Source of the DNA: RBG-16-64-13 sp963718375
Lineage (GTDB): Bacteria; Actinomycetota; Thermoleophilia; RBG-16-64-13
Assembly: GCA_963718375.1 (NCBI GenBank)
Contig: CAVQZD010000004.1
Location: 260,178-324,177 of the forward strand
Length of the DNA stretch: 64,000 bases
Reading direction: 5' to 3'
In this document: positions 23,679-33,195 of the stretch, in pieces
Layout of the letters: each line of letters begins with the position of its first letter
Numbering within the stretch: position 1 is the stretch's first letter
The notes under the pieces: model-generated
What the model saw: only the letters and a program-made list of their open reading frames with translations
What the model was told of the DNA's origin: nothing
Database searches by the model: none
Position numbers and translations under genes: made by a program

Positions 23679-24845
23679 CTAGTGGCTGGGCTGCTGTTGT
23701 GCTTGCGCTTCGGTGGTGAGTCCCAATGCGACCATCAAGCGCTCAGCAGCGGATCCACCGAGCGGCTCGTGAAAGAGGTCGCGCACCTTGCGGCGTTGCG
23801 TGGCGTGGGCGTCCTCCCCCTTCAGGATACCCGCGAGAGCTTCGGTTAGACCCGCGGGGTCTTCCACGACCGGACCAGCCAGATAGTCCAGGATCGGCTC
23901 GATCGAATAGCCGCGTTCGTGACCGTAGGTCTCGATGTCGGGAAAGTGGTGAACGATGGGACGGTCGAGGATCAGGTAGTCCACATAGGCGCTCGATACG
24001 TCGGTCACAAGTGCACATGATTCACCAAGGAGTTCGTGCAGGGTGAAGCCTTGCTCGAGCAGCCACTCGTCGCTCAGATAGCGGATGCGGCTGAGTTCGG
24101 GGGTCTCTTCCGGCTCTGCCAGTGGATGCCGCTTCACGACCAAGAGAGCGTTGTTCTTCTCGAGCATGTCGTTCACCTTCTCCAGCCCCGGCGCGGTCAG
24201 CCCCAAGACATGGGAGCAGTGCGTTCGCACGCTGCCCCTATTCATCCCATACCTGTAGGTGGGAAGCCACGAGATCATCTTGGCTCCGGACCCAGAGGGA
24301 TACCCCAGTCGCGTCATGACCCCCCTATCCCCCAGAGTCAGGCGATCGTTACGGGGAAGACCCGTGATGAAGGTCTTGACGGCGGGGCGCAGGGACTCTT
24401 GCACTACCTCGCCCCAGAAAGGGGATGTGGCCAACGCGTACTTGACCACGGGTAGGTCGGGGCCCGAGTCTCCGAACAGCCAGCCCACCACCTTCACCGG
24501 CATGCCGTGCCACACGTTGACGGACTCGACGGAATCCGGGCAGCGTCGCACCGCCCACGAATGGGTGAAGAAGACGTACTTGGCGGTCATCGCGTGCCAC
24601 ACGCCGCGGAGCGTCCGCTTAGCTATGGTCAGGGTCTCGGGCGACAAGTCCGAGTACTTCGAACGCGCTCTGGCTCCCTTGCGTGACCAGCACAGGATCA
24701 CGACCTTCTTCAGACCCGCCTCGCGCAGAACCTTCTCGAGCGCCAAGACATCATCGCAATAGTCGGGCTGGCCGTTCAGTACAGCGATGCGACGCTTCGG
24801 CGTCACGTCATATACCATCTGTACCAGCCACTTTGATAGGTTCAA
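23679..24845 (-). CDS. CDP-glycerol glycerophosphotransferase (teichoic acid polymerase family)
   Basis: 388 residues. It transfers glycerol phosphate from CDP-glycerol to a lipid-linked acceptor at the membrane. Family signatures are NVWHGMPVKVVGW, GLPRNDRL, SWLPTYRYG, VKRHPLAEPE, and TDVSSAYVDYLILDRPIV followed by ETYGHERGY. The length matches TagB-like primases and short TagF catalytic domains rather than the 700-residue full polymerases. The ATG overlaps the stop of the cytidylyltransferase gene, which makes its substrate. Whether it primes or polymerises cannot be told. Confidence 0.88.
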   Translation of the reverse strand: MNLSKWLVQMVYDVTPKRRIAVLNGQPDYCDDVLALEKVLREAGLKKVVILCWSRKGARARSKYSDLSPETLTIAKRTLRGVWHAMTAKYVFFTHSWAVRRCPDSVESVNVWHGMPVKVVGWLFGDSGPDLPVVKYALATSPFWGEVVQESLRPAVKTFITGLPRNDRLTLGDRGVMTRLGYPSGSGAKMISWLPTYRYGMNRGSVRTHCSHVLGLTAPGLEKVNDMLEKNNALLVVKRHPLAEPEETPELSRIRYLSDEWLLEQGFTLHELLGESCALVTDVSSAYVDYLILDRPIVHHFPDIETYGHERGYSIEPILDYLAGPVVEDPAGLTEALAGILKGEDAHATQRRKVRDLFHEPLGGSAAERLMVALGLTTEAQAQQQPSH

Positions 24846-25240
24846 CTCTCGCCACCCAACTCCGTCTTGATATGTGTCGTGGAGATGCAGGGGGTCCTGG
24901 GAAGATAGACTACCTCGCAGTACTCACGAAGCGAATCGAACTTGCCTTCCCAATCGTCTCCCATCACCAGAACATCCACGCCGTAGCGTTCGATGTCGTC
25001 GACCTTCTGCTCCCAGGAGTCCTCTGGTATCACCACGTCCACATACCTGACCGCGGACAAGATCAGGAACCTGTCCTCATAAGGATAGACGCACTCCTTG
25101 TTCTTGACGCGATTGAACTCGTCGGTCGAAAGGCCGACGATGAGACGATCCCCCAGTTGCCTGGCTCGCTCGAGGAGCCGGACGTGGCCCTTGTGAAACA
25201 AGTCGTAGGTACCATACGTTAGGACTGTCTTGTGGCGCAT
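24842..25240 (-). CDS. tagD: Glycerol-3-phosphate cytidylyltransferase
   Basis: 132 residues, the full length of TagD/GCT. It makes CDP-glycerol from CTP and sn-glycerol 3-phosphate. The nucleotidyltransferase motif GTYDLFHKGHVRLL, the RYVDVVIPED region and the RTPCISTTHIK (ISTT) motif are all present. It overlaps the transferase gene (ATGA), forming a two-gene teichoic-acid operon. A -10 box lies 7 nt before the ATG with no SD, so translation is probably leaderless. Confidence 0.95.
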   Translation of the reverse strand: MRHKTVLTYGTYDLFHKGHVRLLERARQLGDRLIVGLSTDEFNRVKNKECVYPYEDRFLILSAVRYVDVVIPEDSWEQKVDDIERYGVDVLVMGDDWEGKFDSLREYCEVVYLPRTPCISTTHIKTELGGES

Positions 25241-25247
25241 GAGCCGA

Positions 25248-25275
25248 TACTACACCAGCGCAGCACGGCAGTCGA
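25248..25275 (-). promoter_or_regulatory. Promoter of tagD
   Basis: On the minus strand, TCGACT (25275-25270) and TAGTAT (25253-25248) lie 16 bp apart, the latter preceded by TG (TGTAGTAT). The predicted start coincides with the tagD ATG at 25240. The -35 box overlaps that of the divergent promoter. Confidence 0.6.
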
Positions 25276-25300
25276 CAGAACCGGCCCCACCTTGTACGAT
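25272..25300 (+). promoter_or_regulatory. Promoter of the CDP-alcohol phosphatidyltransferase gene
   Basis: TCGACA (25272-25277), 17-bp spacer, TACGAT (25295-25300). The predicted start is at the ATG (25307), giving a leaderless mRNA. The box shares the GTCGAC palindrome with the tagD promoter. Confidence 0.6.
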
Positions 25301-25306
25301 GCGCGA

Positions 25307-25954
25307 ATGGCTGATGACACCCAAGAGAGTCAAGACCCGCCGGCACAGCCGGCGGTGCAGCGCAGCATCGACAAGCTGGTCGGCAAGACCCTTCTCTGGG
25401 CCTTCCCCAGTTGGGTCAGACCGAACCACCTCACGATCCTGAGACTCCTGTTCATCCCCGTCATCCTGGTGTTGCTCTATTTTGAGCACCGCGGCTGGGC
25501 TCTCTTGGTGTTCGTGGTCGCCGTGTTCACGGACCTTATCGATGGAGCCATGGCCCGCGGGCGGGACCAGACCACCTCCTTCGGCACATATGTCGATCCG
25601 CTCGCGGACAAACTGCTGGTCGCGGCAGTCCTAGCCTGGGTAGGATGGCAGTACCTGGTTGTGGACATCTTCCTGGGCTTCATCGCTCTCGAGCTGATCC
25701 TCATGGCCATAGGCGTGCCCATGTTGTTGCGAGCGAACGAGACGCAACCATCGAACTTCTTCGGAAAGGGCAAGATGATCATCCAAAGTCTGGCCCTCTT
25801 CTTGTTCCTTCTAGCAGGGATCCTCGGCTGGGAGCCCCTGACCGAGATATCGCTCTACCTGCTCTGGGTCGCTCTGGCATTGGCCGCGGCAAGTGGGGCT
25901 AAGCAGATCTTGGACATCGCCAAGAAGCGGAGGACACGCCCCCAGGCCGACTGA
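25307..25954 (+). CDS. CDP-alcohol phosphatidyltransferase (phosphatidylglycerophosphate synthase-like)
   Basis: 215 residues with about six transmembrane helices. The catalytic motif D-x2-D-G-x2-A-R-x8-G-x3-D-x3-D is intact (DLIDGAMARGRD, then GTYVDPLADK). It probably makes phosphatidylglycerol phosphate or a related phospholipid from CDP-diacylglycerol. The exact alcohol acceptor cannot be assigned. Divergent from the CDP-glycerol genes, which links envelope lipid and teichoic-acid supply. The longer in-frame start at 25232 lies upstream of the promoter. Confidence 0.9.
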   Translation: MADDTQESQDPPAQPAVQRSIDKLVGKTLLWAFPSWVRPNHLTILRLLFIPVILVLLYFEHRGWALLVFVVAVFTDLIDGAMARGRDQTTSFGTYVDPLADKLLVAAVLAWVGWQYLVVDIFLGFIALELILMAIGVPMLLRANETQPSNFFGKGKMIIQSLALFLFLLAGILGWEPLTEISLYLLWVALALAAASGAKQILDIAKKRRTRPQAD

Positions 25955-26147
25955 GCGCCCCGGCTGTCTGGGTAGCGCGCGTATACCGGCCCAAGACTCA
26001 CCCTGAAACGCCGGCCCGCAGACCAACTTTCGTCGGTTGCATCGGGCGGTGAGGATGCGGTACTATGCCGCTCGGTCCGGCGGCGCGACTTGATTCACAC
26101 GTTCGAGTTCGCGACGTGCTGTATGTTGCGAGCGAACTGGAGATCAG

Positions 26148-27455
26148 GTGGAGCAAGAGATCGGCTATCAGTTGGGCTACTGGACCCTTGCGCCGTTCGC
26201 CCTCATGCTGCTCTCCATCGCGCTGCTTCCCCTGGTGGCCGGACACTGGTTCGAAAGCAACCGGCACAAGGCGTACGTCGCCCTCATTCTGGGCGTGCCT
26301 ACCATCGTCTATCTGGTGGTGGCCTTCGGGCAGGAAGGGTTCGATCTCGCCTGGAACAGCGCCAAGGAGTACATCCAGTTCATAGTGCTCCTCTTTGCCC
26401 TCTTCACCATCTCGGGGGGCATCCACGTGACGGGCAACTCGGTCGCGACTCCGCGCCACAACCTCACCTACCTGGGGCTGGGTGCCATCCTGGCCAACCT
26501 CATCGGCACTATGGGAGCCTCGATGGTGCTCATCCGTCCGGTGCTAAGAGCCAACTCCGAGCGCAAGTACGCCAAGCACACCGTGATCTTCTTCATCTTC
26601 GCAGTCAGCAACTGCGGCGGACTGCTCACCCCCTTGGGCGACCCACCGCTGTTCTTGGGGTTCCTGCGCGGGGTCCCCTTTGGCTGGACCCTGCAGCTTT
26701 GGCCGCAATGGTTGGTGACGGTCGGGTTGGTGCTTCTCGTGTACGCGATCTGGGAGTTCTACGTCTACTACCGAAAAGAGCCCCGCGAAGCTCTGGAAAT
26801 GGACGAGGAAGATTTCGTTCCTGTGCGAGTCAAGGGCCTTCTGAACATCATCCCCTTGGCGTTGGCGGTCGTGGCCGTGCTCTTCTCCAAGCCGCTGACT
26901 GCCTGGGGAGAGGCGATCCACTTTCCTTTCATACGCGAAGTGATCCTAGTGGGCCTGGCGCTCTTGTCCCATAAGAGAGGACCACGAGGCCCACGTGAGG
27001 CCAACTCTTTCTGCTGGCCGCCTTTCATCGAGGTGGCAGTCCTCTTCGCCGGCATCTTCGCCACTATGGCGCCGGCGTTGGCCCTGCTTGAGGCTCATGG
27101 CTCTGAACTGGGCTTCACCGAGCCCTGGCAGTACTTCTGGGTGACAGGCGGGCTGTCATCCTTCCTCGACAACGCTCCCACCTATCTGACTTTCGCCTCG
27201 GTCGCACAGGGCCAAGTGGGCGCGTCTACGGTAGGGGCTCTGTCCTCGCTGGCCCCTCACTTGCTGGCCGCCATCTCGTGCGGGGCGGTCTTCATGGGCG
27301 CCAACAGCTACATAGGCAATGCTCCCAACTTCACCGTCAAGTGCATCGCCGAGAGCTCCGGCATCAAGATGCCTTCGTTCTTCGGCTACATGGCCTACGC
27401 CAGCGCGGTGCTCGTGCCCATCTACCTACTGGTCACGCTGATCTTCTTCCTCTAG
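26148..27455 (+). CDS. NhaD/ArsB-type sodium:proton antiporter or related anion transporter
   Basis: 435 residues from GTG at 26148, with about 11-12 transmembrane helices. It shows the ion-transporter superfamily hairpin signatures SNCGGLLTPLGDPPLFLGF and, in the second half, FLDNAPTYLTF and MGANSYIGNAPNF, which mark the two inverted repeats. Sequences of this type are usually annotated as Na+/H+ antiporters (NhaD-like), but citrate or arsenite transport cannot be excluded. Monocistronic; a GC-rich hairpin follows. Confidence 0.85.
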   Translation: MEQEIGYQLGYWTLAPFALMLLSIALLPLVAGHWFESNRHKAYVALILGVPTIVYLVVAFGQEGFDLAWNSAKEYIQFIVLLFALFTISGGIHVTGNSVATPRHNLTYLGLGAILANLIGTMGASMVLIRPVLRANSERKYAKHTVIFFIFAVSNCGGLLTPLGDPPLFLGFLRGVPFGWTLQLWPQWLVTVGLVLLVYAIWEFYVYYRKEPREALEMDEEDFVPVRVKGLLNIIPLALAVVAVLFSKPLTAWGEAIHFPFIREVILVGLALLSHKRGPRGPREANSFCWPPFIEVAVLFAGIFATMAPALALLEAHGSELGFTEPWQYFWVTGGLSSFLDNAPTYLTFASVAQGQVGASTVGALSSLAPHLLAAISCGAVFMGANSYIGNAPNFTVKCIAESSGIKMPSFFGYMAYASAVLVPIYLLVTLIFFL

Positions 27456-27464
27456 GCTTTGTGG

Positions 27465-27491
27465 GGCCGCGGTCCCTTTGACTCCGCGGCC
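27465..27491. terminator. Stem-loop after the antiporter gene
   Basis: GGCCGCGG and CCGCGGCC separated by 11 nt, starting 9 nt past the stop codon. No T-tract follows, so it is a weak or non-canonical terminator. Confidence 0.5.
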
Positions 27492-27581
27492 GCGAACGCC
27501 TAGCATGGGGATGGTTCAAGAGGCGCGGAGCGACCGCCCCGTGCGCGATCATGCGGAAGGCCATCAACGAAGGGAGAGCAC

Positions 27582-28499
27582 GTGAGCTCATGGGGAACAA
27601 TCGGCATCACTGTAGCGAGCGTCATCGTGGCCGCGTACATCCTGGCCGGCATCAGGATCGTACGTCCGACACACCGTGGTCTGGTAGAGGTCTTCGGAAA
27701 GTACTGGCGGTACGCTAATCCGGGTTTCCACTGGATCCTCCCCATAATCATGAAGATGTACCGCGTGGATATCCGCGAGATGCTGGTGGAAGCGCAACCC
27801 CAGATGATCATCACCAACGACAACCTGAACGCCCGCGTGGACGCGCAGGTGTATCTGAAGGTCAAGGCCGACGAGGCCAACGTCAAGTCCTCGCAGTACA
27901 ACGTCTACAACTACGAGATGCAGATCGTGAACCTGGCCCGCACGACCCTGCGTAACATCATCGGCACGCTCACCCTCAAGTCGGCCAACAGCGAGCGCGG
28001 CAAGATCAACGAGGAGCTCCGCAACACCCTGCTCTCCGAGACCGCCAGCTGGGGCATCGAGATCCTGCGCACCGAGCTCAAAGAGATCGACCCGCCCGAG
28101 GACGTCCAGATAACCATGAACAAGGTGGTCAAGGCCGAGAACGAGAAGGTCGCGGCCGTGGACTTTGCCACCGCCACTGAGACCCAGGCCGACGGCCAAC
28201 GCCGCGCCGCCGTCAAGCAGGCGGACGGCAGCAAGCAGGCCAAGATACTCGAAGCCGAGGGCGAGGCGGAGTACATCAGACTGGTCAATGAAGCCGCGGA
28301 CAAGTACTTCGTCGGCAACGCCCAGGTGTTGCGCAAGCTGGAGGCCATGGAACGTTCGCTGAGTCAGAACGCCAAGGTGGTCGTGCCGGGTGACTCCCAA
28401 CTGGTCAACGTGATCGGAGATCTGGCCGGCCTCACCCCGATGCCCATCGACACCTCAAAGCCATCGAAGCCCAGCACCTCAAGTCCTCGGATGACCTAA
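27582..28499 (+). CDS. SPFH/band 7 (stomatin-like) membrane protein
   Basis: 305 residues from GTG at 27582. One N-terminal transmembrane helix (IGITVASVIVAAYILAG) is followed by the SPFH core (RPTHRGLVEVFGKYWRYANP, ARVDAQVYLKVKADE, ETASWGIEILRTELKEIDPP) and a helical, Ala/Glu-rich segment (KQADGSKQAKILEAEGEAEY) that oligomerises. Such proteins form ring scaffolds in the membrane, often with an NfeD partner or protease. No NfeD gene is adjacent. A strong terminator follows. Confidence 0.93.
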   Translation: MSSWGTIGITVASVIVAAYILAGIRIVRPTHRGLVEVFGKYWRYANPGFHWILPIIMKMYRVDIREMLVEAQPQMIITNDNLNARVDAQVYLKVKADEANVKSSQYNVYNYEMQIVNLARTTLRNIIGTLTLKSANSERGKINEELRNTLLSETASWGIEILRTELKEIDPPEDVQITMNKVVKAENEKVAAVDFATATETQADGQRRAAVKQADGSKQAKILEAEGEAEYIRLVNEAADKYFVGNAQVLRKLEAMERSLSQNAKVVVPGDSQLVNVIGDLAGLTPMPIDTSKPSKPSTSSPRMT

Positions 28500-28556
28500 G
28501 AGCGACGAGTCGCCGTCCTCTGAGGCGGCTGTAGGTGCAGACGTAGCTGAAGAAGC

Positions 28557-28592
28557 GTGGCGCCCTCCCACTCGGGAGGGCGCCACAGTTTT
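28557..28592 (+). terminator. Rho-independent terminator of the SPFH gene
   Basis: A perfect 13-bp stem (GTGGCGCCCTCCC and complement) with ACTC loop is followed by AGTTTTGAT. It ends the SPFH transcript and lies upstream of the AI-2E-type gene. Confidence 0.9.
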
Positions 28593-28625
28593 GATGTATG
28601 GTTTCTGGAGTCGGTAGCGCTATTC

Positions 28626-29834
28626 ATGGGAGCAGGCAAGATCGCCGAAAAAGACAAATCGCCAACGGGACCTGTCCCAGACAGGACGCCCCCTGCCGAC
28701 GCCGAGGAACCCCCCAGCGGAGGCGCGCCGTCGGCCTCAGGCCGCGACGCGCGCACGGGCAACCTCCGCGACAACCCGCGCCAGCTCCTTATCACTCTCG
28801 GCTGGCTGGTGGTGGTGGTTTTCGGGCTGCGCTACGCGGCCGGCCTTCTTAGCCCGATCCTTGTGGCCCTGTTCGTGGTCATGGGGCTGAGTCCCGTTCT
28901 GGAGTGGATGCGAGGCAAAGGGGTGCCGGGTTGGCTCACCATCACCATAGTGCTTATCGGCTTCCTCGGCCTCATGGCCGCTCTCATAGGCATCCTGGCC
29001 TCGTACGCGAGTGATTTCACCGCCCGTCTAGACGACTACCAGCAGAAGATGGATCAGATGGTCATCGACATACAGGACTGGTTCGCCGGTCATGGCGTCG
29101 ACGCGAGCGGCTTCTTCAAGGAGTACGTCAACGTGGGGAGGATCACGGACTCAGTCTCCAGCCTGGTGGGCTCGGTGGTCGACGCCTTCAACAACGTCAT
29201 CCTCATGGTCATGATAGTCCTCTTCATGCTGGCGCAGATCTACTCGTTCCCCCGCAAGGTCTACTCGCGCCTAGACCTGTCAGGTCGATTCGAGACCAGC
29301 TTCAGGGAGTTCGGGGAGGTAACACGCTCCTACCTCTTCACCAAGGGCTGGCTCGCTCTCATAGCTGCTGTCCTAAGCACCGGCATCTACTACGCCTTCG
29401 GAGTGGATTTTGCCCTGCTGTGGGGCATCGTCTTCTTTGTTCTGAGCTTCATTCCCACCTTCGGGTTCGTCCTTTCGCTGATACCACCGTTCGCCGTCAC
29501 CCTACTTGAGTACGGCATCACCAGGGCGGCATTGGTGGTAGGCGTGGTGGTCGCGATGAACACAGTCGTAGACAACGTCATCGCTCCGCGGTTCATGAGC
29601 AGGAGTGTGGGGCTCAGCACCCTCGCCGTCTTCCTGTCGCTCGTCGTGTGGGCCTGGATACTCGGCCCTGTCGGGGCCCTGATCTCTGTCCCCCTCACCC
29701 TCATGGTGAAGCTTCTCGTGTTCGACTCTTACGAGAGCACGCGCTTCATCTCGCTATTCCTGACCGGGGGTAGGGATATGGACACCGCCGCCGACAGAAA
29801 GCGAAAAAAGAAATCCCGCAGAGGCAAGAGCTAG
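28626..29834 (+). CDS. AI-2E family transporter-like membrane protein
   Basis: 402 residues from ATG at 28626; the earlier in-frame GTG at 28557 is inside the terminator. A disordered Pro-rich N-terminus (about 60 residues) precedes eight predicted transmembrane helices with the family features: the first pair (ITLGWLVVVVFGLRYAAGLL), a soluble coiled region (DFTARLDDYQQKMDQMVIDI), the FIPTFGFVLSLIPP loop and VDNVIAPRFM. Members export autoinducer-2 or act in Na+/H+ exchange; the substrate is not predictable. Basic tail (RKRKKKSRRGKS). Confidence 0.88.
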   Translation: MGAGKIAEKDKSPTGPVPDRTPPADAEEPPSGGAPSASGRDARTGNLRDNPRQLLITLGWLVVVVFGLRYAAGLLSPILVALFVVMGLSPVLEWMRGKGVPGWLTITIVLIGFLGLMAALIGILASYASDFTARLDDYQQKMDQMVIDIQDWFAGHGVDASGFFKEYVNVGRITDSVSSLVGSVVDAFNNVILMVMIVLFMLAQIYSFPRKVYSRLDLSGRFETSFREFGEVTRSYLFTKGWLALIAAVLSTGIYYAFGVDFALLWGIVFFVLSFIPTFGFVLSLIPPFAVTLLEYGITRAALVVGVVVAMNTVVDNVIAPRFMSRSVGLSTLAVFLSLVVWAWILGPVGALISVPLTLMVKLLVFDSYESTRFISLFLTGGRDMDTAADRKRKKKSRRGKS

Positions 29835-29843
29835 CGCAGCCGC

Positions 29844-31640
29844 TCACTTGATCTGTATGGCGTCTATTCGTTTGCCTCTGGTGCCGATCACTATCGTGTT
29901 GCCATAGACGGCCGGCGTCGCCTCGATGATGCTGCCTATCTCAGTCGTGTTGAGCGAGGCCGCGACTTCACCCGTCGTACCGTCCAGGAGAAAGACCATA
30001 CCTGCACTATCGCAGATGATGATGTACGACTTGCCTTCCGCGGTATACACCGCGACTGGGGAACTCCACGCGTAGTTGGCCATCGCGAAGCGCCACACCT
30101 CGTGACCTGTGCTCTTGTCCAGAGCGACCAACAGACCAGGGGCTACGCTGGGAGTACCTGCTACCGGGAAGATGACCAGGTTCGCGATGTCCCCCCTACC
30201 CACGACGCCGGTGCCCTGCACGCCGCCACTCACCCCTGCTCTGGACATACATGGATACGCAGTGGTTGAGGTCCACACTTTGTCGCCTGTGGACGCGTCT
30301 ATCTTGTATATGGAGATCTCGCCCTTAGCGGGCTCGTCTCCTGAGCCGGTGATATGCAGCGACGGCGCCACGTATATGTAGGCCTTGCCTTCCGCTATCG
30401 ACTCCTCGAACACAGGCGAGGCGTTGGTATCGTCCTGGATGTCCTGCACCCAGACCGGCTTCATGCTGTTGAGGTCTATGCACATCAACCGGCCGCCGTT
30501 GTCGGGGACGTAGAGATAGTTGTGCCAAGCTGAGGGCGAGCCCTCCATGCCGTACCAGCGGTTGGTCGGCGAGTTGTCAGGTTCGGGACCATCACCGTAG
30601 TCTGGAGCCGTGTAGCGGAATTTGATGGCGGGGTCTGGATCTATCGACAGCGACCCGGTCTCCGGGTCCCACTGAGTGTTCAGCTTGAGGGTATAGAGCA
30701 GACCGTTCTCTCCTGGCTCTATCAGCGTGTCGGTCTCGACATCGATCAGGGCGCTCGCATCGAAGGCCTGCCACGCCTTGCGGTAGGCCTGTGGGTCGTT
30801 GGTGCCGAAGGTGTAGAGCAACTCCTGATCCACCAAGCTGTAGATGCGGTACTTCACCACACCTTCGGGCTGGCTGGGCGGGAGCGCGTCCCCTTGACCG
30901 ACGAAGAGGAGCGGGATGCCACTCGGATAGAGGCTGGCCGTCCCCTTGATGGCCCCTCCCCCGGTAGGGATGACCGGCCTGGTGGCTGTGCCGTCCCTCA
31001 GGTCCAGGAAGTAGATCTTGCCGTCCAGACACGGGTAGATGACCTCGACCAGCTCCGGGTCGTTCTTCTTCTCCAGGTACAGGTTCATCTTCTGTTTGAC
31101 CGCGTCAGGCCACTTGACGATGAGCGGTTGCCCAGTCCAGCCGCTGCCCGTCCAGACTCCGCCCTCGCTTCGCTCTACCGAACCCGTGGTCACCTGCCAC
31201 AGCATCTCCAGTTCTTCTGTGACCACATCGACGGTGCCGTAGCTGCCGCCGTCACGGTAGTTGTTACCTCTGAAGGTGGTGACGCCTTCGAGGTCGGTGT
31301 AGTCCTTTCCCGGACCGAAAGAGATAGGATCGGAGCGCGAGTAGGAGGCGAGGCGAGTGGTGTCCCGGAATATGTCGGTGGTAAGGCTGAACGCCGCGGG
31401 AGTGGTGGACGCCGCCGGCGCGACCGTCATCTCCAGTACGGGTTCAGTGGTGGTGGTGGACTCGGGCGTGGGCGGAACGTTTCGAAAAGCGACCGCCCGG
31501 ACCACCAGCACGGTGGTCAGGATGAACGCGCAGAATAGCGCCACGGCCGCCAGTCTACGGAGGAGTATCTTGCGCCTCTTCCTCCGACGGCGCTCACTGT
31601 CGTAGCTGTGAAGATACTTGGGCAACTGGTCTTCGTGCAT
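29844..31640 (-). CDS. Membrane-anchored PQQ-type beta-propeller protein
   Basis: 598 residues from ATG at 31640 with GGAGCGGTGAG upstream. A basic cytoplasmic N-terminus (ERRRRKRRKILLRR), one transmembrane helix (LAAVALFCAFILTTVLVV) and a Thr/Pro-rich stalk lead to an extracellular beta-propeller with repeats of the WQVTTGSV, YFLDLRDGT, MCIDLNSMKPVW, YKIDASTGDKVW, ALDKSTGHEVW and FLLDGTTGEV kind. Such propellers bind proteins or sugars at the cell surface; BamB-like or quinoprotein enzyme activity is not supported because no dehydrogenase residues were recognised. Confidence 0.85.
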   Translation of the reverse strand: MHEDQLPKYLHSYDSERRRRKRRKILLRRLAAVALFCAFILTTVLVVRAVAFRNVPPTPESTTTTEPVLEMTVAPAASTTPAAFSLTTDIFRDTTRLASYSRSDPISFGPGKDYTDLEGVTTFRGNNYRDGGSYGTVDVVTEELEMLWQVTTGSVERSEGGVWTGSGWTGQPLIVKWPDAVKQKMNLYLEKKNDPELVEVIYPCLDGKIYFLDLRDGTATRPVIPTGGGAIKGTASLYPSGIPLLFVGQGDALPPSQPEGVVKYRIYSLVDQELLYTFGTNDPQAYRKAWQAFDASALIDVETDTLIEPGENGLLYTLKLNTQWDPETGSLSIDPDPAIKFRYTAPDYGDGPEPDNSPTNRWYGMEGSPSAWHNYLYVPDNGGRLMCIDLNSMKPVWVQDIQDDTNASPVFEESIAEGKAYIYVAPSLHITGSGDEPAKGEISIYKIDASTGDKVWTSTTAYPCMSRAGVSGGVQGTGVVGRGDIANLVIFPVAGTPSVAPGLLVALDKSTGHEVWRFAMANYAWSSPVAVYTAEGKSYIIICDSAGMVFLLDGTTGEVAASLNTTEIGSIIEATPAVYGNTIVIGTRGKRIDAIQIK

Positions 31641-31869
31641 TCTCACCGCTCCGTTGCATGGGCCCGCTCCGCGGCGGGTCCTCACGCAAGACATTTCGTC
31701 GGGGTATGTTACCAGCAGACCGCGGTGCTGCTCACAGCGAGTGCGCAGGCATCGGGTCTCCCACTTGCCCCAAGGTCGACGGAGCCTGCACTTGCGTCAA
31801 TCGACTCTCAAGCCCTAACATTACGCATTACATGAATCATTCAGATAGTGAAGCCGCGAAACCGGCCCG

Positions 31870-33141
31870 ATGATCGACACTCCGCGCAACTACTGGAAGA
31901 CCCCGGCCGGTCGCGGCTTCGTCATGCTCGCCGCCATGCAGGTGGCGGTGGGTGTGGCCAACAGCCTGACCAACGGCGTCATCACCAACTACTTCGAGAA
32001 CGTCCTCCAGTTCGACGGGCCCCAGTTCGGCTACATGACTGCCATCCGCGAGATGGGGGGACTCCTTCTCATCTTCTTGATGGCCCTCCTCTACCGGGTG
32101 TCTCTGCAATGGGTCACGGCAGGCGCTCTGATCCTGATGGCGATCGGCTACGGGTTCATGGGCTCTGCGGACAGCTTCGTCGCCGTCATCCCCTGGATGC
32201 TTCTGAGCAGTTTCGGCATGCACACCGTCCTGCAGACCCAGTATTCACTAGGTATGAGCCTGACTACTCAGGATAGGCTGGGAGGTGTCTTGGGGAGGCT
32301 CACCGCCTTCGGACAGGCCGGATATCTGGGCGCACTCGTCCTCTTGTTCCTGATTTTCCATTTCGGTCTTATGTCCTACGAATACACGTTCATGGTCGCC
32401 GGCCTCTTCGCGCTGGTGGCCGCGCTGGCCATATTCCGCTTTCCACACCTGCACGAGGGCGAATTGCGCCATGTGCCCCCCAAGCGCGAACGGCTGGTCT
32501 GGCGCAAGGACTACCATTACTACTACTGGCTGAATCTGCTCGACGGAGCGCGCCAGCAGATCTTCTTCTCCTTCGGACTGTGGGTCTTGGTCGACCGCTT
32601 CGAACTCAGCGTATCCGAGCTCTCCATCGTGCTCTTCGTCTCGACCCTAGGTACCGTCCTGTGCTCTTCATACGTGGGCAAGATGATCGACCGGGTGGGC
32701 GAGCGCAAGGTTCTCCAGTTCATCAACATCGGTTACATCTTCGCGCTAGGCGGCTACGCGCTCGCAAACAGCGTCTATCTGGCCTGCGTGTTCTACGTAC
32801 TTTATTCGTTCGTCGCCATCTTCTCCGGCATCGGCGCGAGCGTGTATCTTCGCAAGATCGCCGTACCCGCGGACATCGCTCCTACCCTTGCCATGGGTGT
32901 GACCATCCTCCATGCGACTGCAGTCATAGTGCCTGTGGCGGCGGGCGTGATACTGAACTTCGTCGGCTATCAGATACCCTTCTTCATCGCCTGCGGCATC
33001 GCACTCATCGCCGTCTTCGTGACCCGACGTCTAGACCCTGAAAACCAGCGCACGGCGGCGAGGGTCGCTCTGGATTCAGCCCACGCCACACCAGACACCG
33101 ACACAGACCTCGCCGTCGTCGACTCGCAGACCGCGCTCTGA
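31870..33141 (+). CDS. Major facilitator superfamily transporter
   Basis: 423 residues with 12 predicted transmembrane helices in two halves joined by a basic loop (HVPPKRERLVWRKDYHYYY). Signature-like loops are present (LTTQDRLGGVLGR; GKMIDRVGERKVL). No substrate can be named. It stands directly upstream of the glycosyltransferase-HAD gene on the same strand (54 nt gap), so the two may be cotranscribed. Confidence 0.88.
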   Translation: MIDTPRNYWKTPAGRGFVMLAAMQVAVGVANSLTNGVITNYFENVLQFDGPQFGYMTAIREMGGLLLIFLMALLYRVSLQWVTAGALILMAIGYGFMGSADSFVAVIPWMLLSSFGMHTVLQTQYSLGMSLTTQDRLGGVLGRLTAFGQAGYLGALVLLFLIFHFGLMSYEYTFMVAGLFALVAALAIFRFPHLHEGELRHVPPKRERLVWRKDYHYYYWLNLLDGARQQIFFSFGLWVLVDRFELSVSELSIVLFVSTLGTVLCSSYVGKMIDRVGERKVLQFINIGYIFALGGYALANSVYLACVFYVLYSFVAIFSGIGASVYLRKIAVPADIAPTLAMGVTILHATAVIVPVAAGVILNFVGYQIPFFIACGIALIAVFVTRRLDPENQRTAARVALDSAHATPDTDTDLAVVDSQTAL

Positions 33142-33195
33142 GGTGCTAACCTCGGGTGCCTCGGAAGCCCACTCCCGGAGATCTTAGGAGAGACG

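Noticed and set aside
25955..26147. Gene between the phosphatidyltransferase and the antiporter
   Set aside because: Short frames only, no SD; treated as untranslated DNA.
28557..28625. GTG start for the AI-2E-type gene
   Set aside because: It lies inside the SPFH gene terminator, and a supported ATG follows at 28626.
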